A stretch of DNA of 64,000 bases from Flavobacteriaceae bacterium CG2_30_34_30 (lineage in GTDB: Bacteria; Bacteroidota; Bacteroidia; Flavobacteriales; Flavobacteriaceae): the NCBI GenBank assembly GCA_001873105.1, contig MNYN01000041.1:1-64000 (forward strand). Direction: 5' to 3'. The first letter of the stretch is position 1. The number at the start of each line of letters is the position of its first letter. Positions 43,586 to 51,133 of this stretch are shown in pieces. A program made the position numbers and the translations under genes. Below the pieces are notes generated by a model. It had not been told where the DNA came from. It searched no databases and saw only the letters and a list, made by a program, of their open reading frames with translations.

Positions 43586-44650
43586 ATGATAAAGCTAAAA
43601 TTACAATCTTTACATAAAAGAGATAGCGAATTAGCGCAATCCAATAGGCAGTTGGAAATCCTATCAAACGGCATTTTTAAAATTGGGAAATTACCCAAAT
43701 TTAGAGATAAAATAGCAGGCGATGGCCATCTTACATTACGTCCAAAAAAACTGGAAATACTGCAAATAAATCTCGGCTACATGTGCAATCAGGTGTGCGA
43801 ACATTGCCACGTAGATGCAGGCCCCGATCGAAAGGAAATTATGACTCGTGAAACCATGAAGCAATGCTTAAATATCATTCGTAATACCGGAGCACACACG
43901 CTCGATTTAACCGGAGGCGCTCCTGAAATGAACCCCGATTTTCGCTGGTTTGTGGATGAAGCTTCTAAAGCCGGTATTGCCGATTTTATTGTTCGATCTA
44001 ATTTAACCATTATTCGCGCCAATAAAAAATACCACGATTTACCGGAATTTTTTAAAAATCACAATGTACATGTTATTTCCTCTATGCCGCATTACACGCG
44101 TGGCAAAACAGACAAGCAACGTGGAGAAGGTGTTTTTGATAAATCTATCAAAGCCCTACAGGACTTAAATGCAATAGGGTATGGACTTTCAGGAAGTTCC
44201 TTGCGTTTGGATTTAGTGTATAACCCAACAGGAGCCTTTTTGCCGGGCAATCAAGAAAGTTTAGAAAAAGACTTTAAAAAAGCTCTTTCTGAAGATTTTG
44301 ACATTCAATTTCACAACCTGTTTGCTATCACCAATTTACCCATTGCTCGGTTTTTAGATTACCTCATCGCTTCTGAAAATTATGAAGACTATATGACTTC
44401 TTTAGTGGAAGCTTACAACCCGACTGCAGTAGAAAATGTCATGTGCACAAACACCATTTCCATAAGTTGGGACGGCTGGATTTATGATTGCGATTTCAAC
44501 CAAATGCTAGATTTAAAAGTAGATAGTAAAGTAAAACATATAAGCAATTATAATGAAGAACTGCTTAACGACAGAGACATTATCATTTCGCAACATTGTT
44601 ACGGATGTACCGCAGGCGCAGGAAGTAGTTGTCAAGGAAAAGTAACTTAA
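43586..44650 (+). CDS. arsS: Arsenosugar biosynthesis radical SAM protein ArsS
   Basis: Radical SAM enzyme thought to add the 5'-deoxyadenosyl group to dimethylarsenite, giving dimethylarsinoyl-deoxyadenosine, the precursor of arsenosugars. It is 354 residues. The cluster motif CxxxCxxC is Cys67, Cys71, Cys74 (YMCNQVCEHCHVDAGP). TGGAPEMNP is the SAM-binding GGE-like element. C-terminal cysteines (VMCTN, YDCDF, HCYGCTAGAGSSC) may bind an auxiliary cluster or arsenic. Some family members contain selenocysteine; this one reads Cys throughout and no in-frame TGA is present. It lies between the AhpD-like and rhodanese genes. Confidence 0.95.
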   Translation: MIKLKLQSLHKRDSELAQSNRQLEILSNGIFKIGKLPKFRDKIAGDGHLTLRPKKLEILQINLGYMCNQVCEHCHVDAGPDRKEIMTRETMKQCLNIIRNTGAHTLDLTGGAPEMNPDFRWFVDEASKAGIADFIVRSNLTIIRANKKYHDLPEFFKNHNVHVISSMPHYTRGKTDKQRGEGVFDKSIKALQDLNAIGYGLSGSSLRLDLVYNPTGAFLPGNQESLEKDFKKALSEDFDIQFHNLFAITNLPIARFLDYLIASENYEDYMTSLVEAYNPTAVENVMCTNTISISWDGWIYDCDFNQMLDLKVDSKVKHISNYNEELLNDRDIIISQHCYGCTAGAGSSCQGKVT

Positions 44651-44653
44651 ATT

Positions 44654-45151
44654 ATGAAAAAAATTCTATACATAATAACGTTTTTCTTAAGCCTTGGTGT
44701 TTCCGGGCAAGAAACCCTAGAACAAATTTTATCCAAATATAACCAAGGAAGTATTCCATATATTTCTTCGGAACAATTACTAAAGAAAATACAAAATTCT
44801 AGCGTTCTTATTCTGGATACCCGCGAAAAAGAAGAATACAATGTCAGTAAAATCAAGGGAGCCGTTTTTGTAGGTTACAACCAATTTTCCATCAAACAAT
44901 TTTCTAATTTTATGACCAATAAAAACCAACATATCGTAGTGTATTGTTCTTTAGGAATTCGTTCGGAAAAAATTGGCGAAAAGCTAAAAAAAGCAGGATA
45001 TGCCAACGTAAAAAATCTCTATGGCGGTATTTTTGAATGGAAAAATCAAGGCAATCCTGTACTCGACGCACAAGAAAATGAAACCGATAATGTTCACGCT
45101 TATTCCCCTACTTGGAGTAAGTGGTTAACCAAAGGAAATAAAGTTTATTAA
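44654..45151 (+). CDS. Periplasmic rhodanese-like protein
   Basis: Protein of 165 residues. The signal peptide (about 1-18, LSLGVSGQ) is followed by a single rhodanese domain. The active-site loop is CSLGIRSE with Cys98; Asp in LDTREKEEY and GGIFEWKNQGNPV complete the fold. It starts 3 bases after arsS and ends 1 base before the next gene, so it belongs to the arsenosugar operon. The six-residue loop fits sulfurtransferase rather than arsenate reductase activity (Cdc25-like loops have seven), but either could serve arsenic chemistry. Function inferred from context. Confidence 0.88.
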   Translation: MKKILYIITFFLSLGVSGQETLEQILSKYNQGSIPYISSEQLLKKIQNSSVLILDTREKEEYNVSKIKGAVFVGYNQFSIKQFSNFMTNKNQHIVVYCSLGIRSEKIGEKLKKAGYANVKNLYGGIFEWKNQGNPVLDAQENETDNVHAYSPTWSKWLTKGNKVY

Positions 45152-45152
45152 C

Positions 45153-45830
45153 ATGGCAATTTCAACAAAAAAAGACACTGACGGCGACAATGAAATCCTA
45201 ACAGATTTTTATTTTCCAACCTCAAAAAAAGCACTGATTATTTTTACCCGAAACCCGGAATTAGGAAAATGCAAAACCCGTCTCACCAAAATAATTGGCG
45301 ATGCAAATGCTTTAAATATCTACAAAATTCTATTAATGCATACCGTCAAAATTACTAAAAAACTAAAAGCAGATAAATTTGTATTTTATTCCGATACGAT
45401 TTGTAAAGAAGACATTTGGAATTGCGAAGTTTTTAGAAAAAAAGTACAGCACGGAGAGGATTTGGGCCAACGCATGGCAAATGCTTTCCAAGAAATCTTT
45501 AAATTAGGCTACAAAGAAATTATCATCATAGGCAGTGATATACTCGACCTCTATGAAGAAGATCTCCAAGAAGCCTTTAAAGCACTAGAAACTTTTGAAT
45601 ATGTATTGGGTCCATCTGAAGACGGTGGTTATTACCTTTTAGGAATGAATCATTTTAATGAAAATCTCTTTAAAAATAAAACTTGGGGCACCGATACTGT
45701 ATTGCGCGACACCCTTATCGATTTAAAAAATGAGCACTTGCAATTACTGGAAGAACGCAACGATATAGACGTCTATGACGACATCAAAGACGAACCCGTT
45801 TTTCAACAATTTTTAAATAAAACCAACTAA
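45153..45830 (+). CDS. TIGR04282-type arsenosugar biosynthesis glycosyltransferase
   Basis: Protein of 225 residues, DUF2064/CofC-like nucleotidyl- or glycosyltransferase fold. Motifs: LIIFTRNPELGKCKTRL (nucleotide-binding loop, residues about 28-44), GEDLGQRMANAFQ, IIIGSDILDL (metal Asp) and GPSEDGGYYLLGM. It is the better-preserved of the two paralogues in this cluster: the first lacks the PELGKCKTRL loop. The family name reflects association with ArsS/ArsM; the transfer reaction has not been shown to my knowledge. Cotranscribed with arsS and the rhodanese gene. Confidence 0.92.
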   Translation: MAISTKKDTDGDNEILTDFYFPTSKKALIIFTRNPELGKCKTRLTKIIGDANALNIYKILLMHTVKITKKLKADKFVFYSDTICKEDIWNCEVFRKKVQHGEDLGQRMANAFQEIFKLGYKEIIIIGSDILDLYEEDLQEAFKALETFEYVLGPSEDGGYYLLGMNHFNENLFKNKTWGTDTVLRDTLIDLKNEHLQLLEERNDIDVYDDIKDEPVFQQFLNKTN

Positions 45831-45850
45831 TTATTAACACTAAAACCATT

Positions 45851-45869
45851 CCCCCTCCTTCGGAGGGGG
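45851..45869. repeat. GC-rich hairpin repeat (CCCCCTCC-TTC-GGAGGGGG)
   Basis: A perfect 8-bp stem with a 3-base loop, very GC-rich in an AT-rich genome, followed by GTTAGGTGGAAGATGAGG. Such palindromes recur between genes in many Flavobacteriia. It sits 20 bases before the phosphorylase start region, so it could act as a terminator/attenuator or be a mobile REP-type remnant. Confidence 0.6.
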
Positions 45870-45889
45870 TTAGGTGGAAGATGAGGATC

Positions 45890-46702
45890 ATGAAAGAACA
45901 ACTAAATAAAACCGTACAATTTTTAATCAACCACGGCTTCGGCACTCCGGAGGTGGGCATCATTCTTGGCACAGGACTAGGACAACTGGTCGAAGCCATC
46001 AAAGTAGAAGTAGAAGTAAGTTATAATCACATTCCTTTTTTTCCAACCGCTACCGTGGAATTTCACCAAGGAAAATTTCTGTTTGGCGAACTTTCTGGCA
46101 AAAAAGTCGTGGTCATGCAAGGGCGTTTCCATGTATATGAAGGCTACACCTTGCGCGATGTTACTTATCCCGTGCGTATTATGGAGCAATTAGGCATCAA
46201 AACGCTATTAATATCAAATGCTGCCGGTGCCATAAATCTCAACTTTAAAAAAGGCGAATTAATGTTGATTAACGACCACATTAACTTGCAAGGAAGCTCG
46301 CCATTAGCATTCAAAGGCGTATCGCAGTTAGGAGAACGTTTTGTAGATATGAGCGCACCTTATGACTTAAAACTAAATAAAAAATTAAAAGAAATAGCAA
46401 ATAAGCAGCATATTACTTTACACGAAGGTGTTTATGCCTCCGTAGTGGGACCTCAATTAGAAACGCGAGCCGAGTATAGAATGCTAAACATACTTGGTGC
46501 AGATGCCGTAGGAATGAGCACTGTGCCTGAAGTTATTGTTGCCAACCATTTAAACCTTAAGGTTGTTGCCGTTTCCGTCATCACCGATGAATGCAATCCC
46601 GACGATTTACAACCGGTAAACATTCAAGAAATTATAGCTTATGCCACCAAAGCCGAACCCAATTTGGTGGCACTTTTTAAGGAATTAATGCATGAATTAT
46701 AA
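45890..46702 (+). CDS. Purine-nucleoside phosphorylase (PNP/MTAP family), arsenosugar cluster
   Basis: Phosphorolytic cleavage of purine nucleosides, trimeric PNP/MTAP class. It is 270 residues from ATG 45890; an in-frame ATG at 45881 falls in the flanking hairpin repeat and is rejected. Motifs: GTGLGQL (phosphate loop), MQGRFHVYEG, SNAAGAIN, GPQLETRAEYRML (Glu of the base site) and GMSTVPEV with Met209 (ribose). The residue matching human PNP Asn243 is Asp233 (SVITDEC); MTAP, which accepts adenine, also has Asp there. Within this cluster it may release adenine from dimethylarsinoyl-deoxyadenosine, leaving a sugar for further transfer. General purine salvage is the alternative. Confidence 0.88.
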   Translation: MKEQLNKTVQFLINHGFGTPEVGIILGTGLGQLVEAIKVEVEVSYNHIPFFPTATVEFHQGKFLFGELSGKKVVVMQGRFHVYEGYTLRDVTYPVRIMEQLGIKTLLISNAAGAINLNFKKGELMLINDHINLQGSSPLAFKGVSQLGERFVDMSAPYDLKLNKKLKEIANKQHITLHEGVYASVVGPQLETRAEYRMLNILGADAVGMSTVPEVIVANHLNLKVVAVSVITDECNPDDLQPVNIQEIIAYATKAEPNLVALFKELMHEL

Positions 46703-46710
46703 CTAGTAGA

Positions 46711-46784
46711 AGCTAATCCCGCTATCCGCTATATCTTTTTTTGCTCTAAAGAAGCAAAAAAAGGATGCCGCTGCTATCGGGGCT
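46711..46784. repeat. Intergenic hairpin repeat with GC-rich half-sites
   Basis: A central perfect 11-bp stem CTTTTTTTGCT (46735-46745) and AGCAAAAAAAG (46753-46763) encloses a 7-base loop. GC-rich half-sites flank it: CCCGCTATCCGC on the left, GCCGCTGCTATCGGGG on the right, with CCCG/CGGG able to pair. Very similar intergenic elements are familiar from flavobacterial genomes. It lies between the phosphorylase and arsM genes and may be a REP-type element or terminator. Confidence 0.6.
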
Positions 46785-46824
46785 AAAAATTGAAATATTT
46801 TTTAAACATAAATTAAAAATAATT

Positions 46825-47793
46825 ATGAACTACCTAGATACCACTTACAACGTTTACAAAGAAGCAGCAATCACACCTGATGTGGGTTTATGCTGCACCA
46901 CCAATCCTATTTGGGAATTACCGGGACTAAAAATTCCGAAAATCATGCAGGAAATGAACTATGGCTGCGGCAGCACCGTACATGCACGCGACCTTACCAA
47001 CAACCCAAAAATGCTCTATGTAGGCGTTGGTGGTGGCATGGAACTTTTGCAATTTTCCTACTTCAACCGTCAAAAAGGTGGCGTTGTGGGTGTGGATATG
47101 GTCGATGAAATGCTGGAAGCCTCCCGCAAAAACTTTATCGAGGCAGAGGCCCAAAATCCTTGGTTCAAAAGCGAATTTGTAGAGCTCAAAAAAGGAGATG
47201 CTATGAACCTTCCTGTGGAAGACAACTCGATTGATGTGGCTGCTCAAAACTGCTTGTTCAACATATTCAAAGCCGAAGATTTAAAAACAGCAATCCAAGA
47301 AATGTATCGCGTTTTAAAACACCACGGAAAACTTGTGATGAGTGATCCCACCTGTGAGCAGCAAATGAACGATAACCTGCGCAATGACGACCGATTAAGA
47401 GCCCTTTGCCTTAGCGGCAGCTTACCCATAGCAGACTATGTAAAAGCACTCACCGATGCCGGCTTTGGAACCATTGAAATACGAGCCAGAAAGCCTTACC
47501 GCATCCTCGACCCAAAACACTATCCAACTGATGAATTGATTTATATAGAGTCTATCGAAGTAGCCGCCATCAAAGACCCGATGCCTTCAGACGGTCCTTG
47601 TATTTTTACCGGAAAAGCTGCCATTTACTTTGGCGACGAACCATTTCTGGACGATAAAAAAGGGCATATTTTATTAAAAAATCAGCCGCTGGCTATTTGT
47701 GATAAAACTGCCGGAGCCCTTGCAGAACTAGGTCGTGATGATATTTTCATCAGTGAATCGACCTTTCATTATGACGGCGGCGGCTGTTGTTAA
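46825..47793 (+). CDS. arsM: Arsenosugar biosynthesis arsenite methyltransferase ArsM
   Basis: SAM-dependent methyltransferase that makes methylated arsenicals, the substrate of ArsS. It is 322 residues from ATG 46825 (MNYLDTTYNVYKEAA); an earlier in-frame start lies in the hairpin repeat. SAM motif I is LYVGVGGGMELL (about 64-75). Cysteines able to bind As(III): Cys23/Cys24 (GLCCTTN), Cys48 (NYGCGS), Cys in CLSGSLPI, and the terminal GGGCC (Cys321, Cys322). It differs from the classic AS3MT layout in its N-terminal CC and C-terminal CC, features of the arsenosugar subgroup. It sits directly before the PiT transporter. Confidence 0.93.
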   Translation: MNYLDTTYNVYKEAAITPDVGLCCTTNPIWELPGLKIPKIMQEMNYGCGSTVHARDLTNNPKMLYVGVGGGMELLQFSYFNRQKGGVVGVDMVDEMLEASRKNFIEAEAQNPWFKSEFVELKKGDAMNLPVEDNSIDVAAQNCLFNIFKAEDLKTAIQEMYRVLKHHGKLVMSDPTCEQQMNDNLRNDDRLRALCLSGSLPIADYVKALTDAGFGTIEIRARKPYRILDPKHYPTDELIYIESIEVAAIKDPMPSDGPCIFTGKAAIYFGDEPFLDDKKGHILLKNQPLAICDKTAGALAELGRDDIFISESTFHYDGGGCC

Positions 47794-47810
47794 AACCTAA
47801 ACCATAAATT

Positions 47811-48932
47811 ATGATCCTCATCCTACTTTTTATTGCAGCCTGTTTTTTAGCCTATTCCAATGGTGCCAATGATAATTTCAAAGGAGTAGCAACCCTTTTT
47901 GGAAGCAACACCACTAATTATAAAAAGGCAATCACCTGGGCGACAATAACCACATTTGCGGGGTCTGTTGCAGCTATTTTTTTGGCAAGCACGTTGGTCA
48001 AGAATTTTTCCGGAAAGGGATTAGTTCCTGATACATTAATACAAATGCCGGTTTTTGCGATTTCGGTAGCTTTGGGAGCGGCTTTAACCGTTTTTCTTGC
48101 CACTAAAATAGGGATGCCCATTTCAACAACCCATGGTTTAGTGGGTGCACTGTTTGGAACCGGATTGATGGCAGTGGGAATGGACTTCAATTTTTCAAAG
48201 CTCAGCGCCTCGTTTTTAATTCCTTTATTGGTAAGCCCTCTAATGGCTGCGGTATTGAGTTTTATTGCCTATTTGATTTTTCGGTTTATTAGGGAGAAAA
48301 CAGGCATTTCCAAAAGCAGTTGCCTTTGTGTGAATGAAATTGCGGGAAGTGCTGTTGAGATGCAAGCAAATTCCTTTGTCGCTGCTAAAAATACCCAAAT
48401 AGAATTGGTACGTTGTAAAAAAGAAAAATATACCGAAAAATATGACGGTGAGATTTTTGGCATTACCATTCAAAAAATAATGGATGTACTTCATTTTTTG
48501 AGTGCCGGGGTGGTTAGTTTTGCCCGCGGACTAAATGACACTCCTAAAATAGTGGGGCTGCTTTTGGTCATTAATACATTTAATTTGCAATGGGGCATGC
48601 TCGCCATTGGCGTTGCCATGACCGTGGGTGGCATCCTCAATGCCAAAAGGGTAGGATTGACCATGAGCAAAAAAATCACCCCCATGAGTTCGGGTCAGGG
48701 TTTGAGTGCAAACCTCATCACGGGATTATTGGTTACTACAGCAAGTATCCACGGTTTACCTGTTTCAACCACCCACGTTTCTGTTGGTTCTATTTTCGGA
48801 ATTGGCACAGTAACTAAAAAAGCAAATATCCAAGTAGTTTCAAAAATAGTTTTATCCTGGGTGCTGACCTTACCCATTGCTGCAATATTCGGGGCACTAA
48901 TATATCTTTGCTTACAATTTATAAATAAATAA
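47811..48932 (+). CDS. PiT family inorganic phosphate (arsenate) transporter
   Basis: Integral-membrane protein of 373 residues, about ten helices, with inverted PiT repeats. Signature GANDNFKGVATLFGSN (about 18-33) and the second-half GLNDTPKIVGLLL (about 238) are conserved; TTHGLVGALFG and TTHVSVGSIFGIG repeat between halves. PiT carriers take up metal-phosphate and admit arsenate. Located between arsM and the DUF547 gene, it may supply arsenate or exchange phosphate in arsenic-exposed cells. Ordinary phosphate uptake is equally compatible; context favours a role in this cluster. Confidence 0.93.
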   Translation: MILILLFIAACFLAYSNGANDNFKGVATLFGSNTTNYKKAITWATITTFAGSVAAIFLASTLVKNFSGKGLVPDTLIQMPVFAISVALGAALTVFLATKIGMPISTTHGLVGALFGTGLMAVGMDFNFSKLSASFLIPLLVSPLMAAVLSFIAYLIFRFIREKTGISKSSCLCVNEIAGSAVEMQANSFVAAKNTQIELVRCKKEKYTEKYDGEIFGITIQKIMDVLHFLSAGVVSFARGLNDTPKIVGLLLVINTFNLQWGMLAIGVAMTVGGILNAKRVGLTMSKKITPMSSGQGLSANLITGLLVTTASIHGLPVSTTHVSVGSIFGIGTVTKKANIQVVSKIVLSWVLTLPIAAIFGALIYLCLQFINK

Positions 48933-48935
48933 ACT

Positions 48936-49745
48936 ATGAAAAAATCGATTTATATCATTATTCTTACCTTAAGTACATTTTTCTTAACTTTTAAAAGTTG
49001 TGGCCTATTATCAGCTGCCGGATTGAGCAATAAAGGGCTTCCCATAAAAGAAGTCAACGGCAAGTTAACCTCTACAACAGTTAATTCATCTGTAAACTTA
49101 AATCATGATGCTTGGACAGTGCTACTTAAAAAATATGTGGACAATCAAGGAAATGTAGATTATAAAGGCTTTAAAAAAGACCATGTAAAATTAACAGAAT
49201 ACCTCAACTATCTTTCTAAAAATAAACCCACAACCAATTGGTCTGTTCAAGAACTCTTAGCGTATTACATCAATGTTTACAATGCGTTTACTGTTGCGCT
49301 AATTGTTGAAAATTATCCGGTTAGCAGTATAAAAGACATTAGGGGACCTTGGAAAAAGAAATTTATTCCCATAGGCGATGAAACCCTTTCCTTAGGCGAT
49401 GTGGAACATAAAATATTACGAAAGATGAAGGAACCACGTATTCATTTTGCTATAAATTGCGCTTCTCATTCCTGCCCTAAACTTTTAAATGAAGCCTACG
49501 AAGCATCAAAAATTGATCAGCAACTAGATGTTGCCGCAAAAAAATTCATCAACTCTTCTGAAAATAAATTATCTGAAAAGCAGTTGTACCTTTCAAAAAT
49601 ATTTGATTGGTTTGGTAAAGATTTTATAAGTGATGCTACCCCTACAATAGCTTCCTTTATAAACGCCTATACCAAAATTCCTATTCAAGCCAATGCTAAA
49701 GTGTCTTATTTTGATTACGATTGGAGTTTAAATGAAAAAAAATAA
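48936..49745 (+). CDS. DUF547 domain protein, secreted (arsenosugar cluster copy)
   Basis: Protein of 269 residues with an N-terminal hydrophobic segment and Cys in FKSCGLL that may be lipidated. DUF547 domain (about 65-250): QELLAYYINVYNAFTVALIVENYP, LSLGDVEHKILR, and FAINCASHSCPKLLNEAY, which holds the conserved Cys/His/Ser residues resembling a cysteine-hydrolase active site. It starts 3 bases after the PiT stop and ends 18 bases before the glycosyltransferase ATG. DUF547 proteins are a regular part of ArsS-containing clusters; their reaction is not known. A paralogue lies at 57582-58298. Confidence 0.88.
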   Translation: MKKSIYIIILTLSTFFLTFKSCGLLSAAGLSNKGLPIKEVNGKLTSTTVNSSVNLNHDAWTVLLKKYVDNQGNVDYKGFKKDHVKLTEYLNYLSKNKPTTNWSVQELLAYYINVYNAFTVALIVENYPVSSIKDIRGPWKKKFIPIGDETLSLGDVEHKILRKMKEPRIHFAINCASHSCPKLLNEAYEASKIDQQLDVAAKKFINSSENKLSEKQLYLSKIFDWFGKDFISDATPTIASFINAYTKIPIQANAKVSYFDYDWSLNEKK

Positions 49746-49763
49746 GCACTTTTGTGCTATTCT

Positions 49764-50504
49764 ATGAAGATTAGCATTATTATACCTGTTTTAAATGAAG
49801 AGTTCACCCTTTCATTGCTATTGCCTTATTTGAAACAAAATTCCACTTCAAAAAATATTGCAGAAATCATTGTGGTTGATGGCGGTAGTACAGATGGCAC
49901 ATTTACTGTTGCCGAAGCAGAAAACGCTATGGTTATTTCTTCAAAAAAAGGACGTGCCATACAAATGAATGCCGGAGCTAAAATGGCAACCGGTACCGTT
50001 TTATATTTTCTTCATGCAGATTGTTTGCCTCCCAAAAATTTTGATGTTGAAATCCTAAATGCCATTTCAAAAGGCCATAAAGCCGGATGTTTTAGACTTA
50101 AATTTGACAGTAATCACTGGTGGCTAAGGCTTGCAGGATGGTTTACCAAATTTAATTGGTCTAACTGCCGTGGCGGTGACCAAAGCCAATTCATTACAAA
50201 GACTTTGTTTGAAGATATTGGTGGTTATGACGAATCCTTCTTTATTTATGAAGACAATGTCCTTATCAAAGAATTATATAAAAGAAACTGTTTTACCGTA
50301 CTCCCAAAAACGATTACTACCTCAGCGCGATTGTATAAAGAAAAAGGCATTTGGACATTGCAATACCATTTCTGGACAATCCACTTAATGAAAAGGCTTG
50401 GTGCAAGTGCTGAAGAATTGTATGCTTACTATGCAAAAAACATCAAAGAGTCAGAAACCAATTCACCTACTACTTCCTCTCAAAAAATTTTTGCAGATAA
50501 ATAA
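49764..50504 (+). CDS. TIGR04283-type arsenosugar biosynthesis glycosyltransferase (GT2)
   Basis: Family 2 glycosyltransferase of 246 residues from ATG 49764 (MKISIIIPVLNEE); an upstream TTG in frame is not credible. Motifs: PVLNEE, VVDGGSTDGT (UDP-binding Asp), LHADCLPP (DxD-like), RGGDQSQFI and GGYDESFFIYEDN with the catalytic acidic pair. No membrane helices of note apart from a C-terminal amphipathic region. It ends the arsenosugar operon. The name of the family is based on co-occurrence with ArsS; the donor and acceptor are not known. Confidence 0.92.
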   Translation: MKISIIIPVLNEEFTLSLLLPYLKQNSTSKNIAEIIVVDGGSTDGTFTVAEAENAMVISSKKGRAIQMNAGAKMATGTVLYFLHADCLPPKNFDVEILNAISKGHKAGCFRLKFDSNHWWLRLAGWFTKFNWSNCRGGDQSQFITKTLFEDIGGYDESFFIYEDNVLIKELYKRNCFTVLPKTITTSARLYKEKGIWTLQYHFWTIHLMKRLGASAEELYAYYAKNIKESETNSPTTSSQKIFADK

Positions 50505-50681
50505 TTCTCAATTCCTGCACGACAATTTTATAGTCCGTCAGTTCGCTGAAAATCCATACAACAAAGAAAACCAAGTCTAAATAAGTTCTTCATTAATCTT
50601 TCATTATTGTCCAATGAAAAAATATTTCGTTTCCCGATTTCATCGGGACGGGCTCTATGTGACTTTCTTACTTTAACATGA

Positions 50682-50788
50682 CTTTTTATTCTACCCACAA
50701 ATTGTCCCTATGGGACAGTCCTGTTAAGGACTGAATATGGGTAGAAACAAAAAGTAAGCACCATACACAAAAATGTCCCATAGGGACT
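50682..50788. repeat. REP/REPIN-like cruciform element
   Basis: Outer arms CTTTTTATTCTACCCA (50682-50697) and TGGGTAGAAACAAAAAG (50738-50754) form a 15-bp stem with a small internal loop. Inside are two hairpins: GTCCC-TAT-GGGAC (50704-50716) and AGTCCT-GTTA-AGGACT (50717-50732). The core GTCCCTATGGGACA recurs in inverted orientation at 50774-50787. Two inverted REP cores with a structured spacer resemble REPINs mobilised by IS200-like RAYT transposases; none is encoded in this window. Confidence 0.6.
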
Positions 50789-50855
50789 ATATATTAAGAT
50801 ACAAGTTTCTTAAATTATTTTATCGGACAACAATGTTATTATTTAGTAGTTTATA

Positions 50856-50879
50856 CGTATTTTAGCAGTAAAATATACG
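50856..50879 (+). promoter_or_regulatory. Promoter/operator of the toxin-antitoxin pair
   Basis: TATTTTAG (50858-50865, one mismatch to TAnnTTTG) is embedded in an inverted repeat CGTATTTT (50856-50863) and AAAATATACG (50870-50879, two extra bases). The antitoxin ATG follows at 50883. Overlap of a palindrome with the -7 box fits antitoxin autorepression. Confidence 0.45.
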
Positions 50880-50882
50880 GAT

Positions 50883-51131
50883 ATGAATCCTACTAAAAAC
50901 AGAAAAGAAGTCTCTTTAGACAACCAAACTATGGCCATTTTACAAATTCAAGCGGATAGGGAAGGTAGAAAACTTAAAAATTATATGGAGCATATCCTCA
51001 AAGAAAAGGCCAATGAATTTGAAATTACTGAAGAGTACAAAGCCTTGATGGATGCTATGCTTGATAAACAACAAAATGGTAAACTTAATTCTAATTCTTG
51101 GGATACTTTTAAAGTTGAAATTTCAAGGTAA
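50883..51131 (+). CDS. Antitoxin of a type II toxin-antitoxin module
   Basis: Protein of 82 residues. The N-terminal half (VSLDNQTMAILQIQADREGRKLKNYMEHILKEKA) has the strand-helix-helix pattern of a ribbon-helix-helix DNA-binding domain. The C-terminal half is acidic/helical (ITEEYKALMDAMLDKQQNGKL), typical of a toxin-wrapping tail. It ends 2 bases before the toxin ATG. Autoregulation through the upstream inverted repeat is expected. Identification rests on gene order plus fold pattern. Confidence 0.8.
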   Translation: MNPTKNRKEVSLDNQTMAILQIQADREGRKLKNYMEHILKEKANEFEITEEYKALMDAMLDKQQNGKLNSNSWDTFKVEISR

Positions 51132-51133
51132 TA

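Larger units (their letters stand above)
50505..50882. other. Intergenic region rich in palindromes between arsenosugar cluster and toxin-antitoxin pair
   Basis: About 380 bases without a gene. It contains a hairpin CCCGAT-TTC-ATCGGG at 50633-50647, the large REP-like structure at 50682-50788 and an operator-like repeat before the antitoxin. No open frame of note. Confidence 0.7.

Noticed and set aside
43586-44650. Selenocysteine form of ArsS
   Set aside because: No in-frame TGA occurs and all expected positions read Cys; no SECIS-like hairpin was looked for further.
45842-45889. Longer phosphorylase N-terminus starting at 45881
   Set aside because: The ATG at 45881 belongs to the flanking sequence of a GC-rich hairpin repeat; 45890 matches family length.
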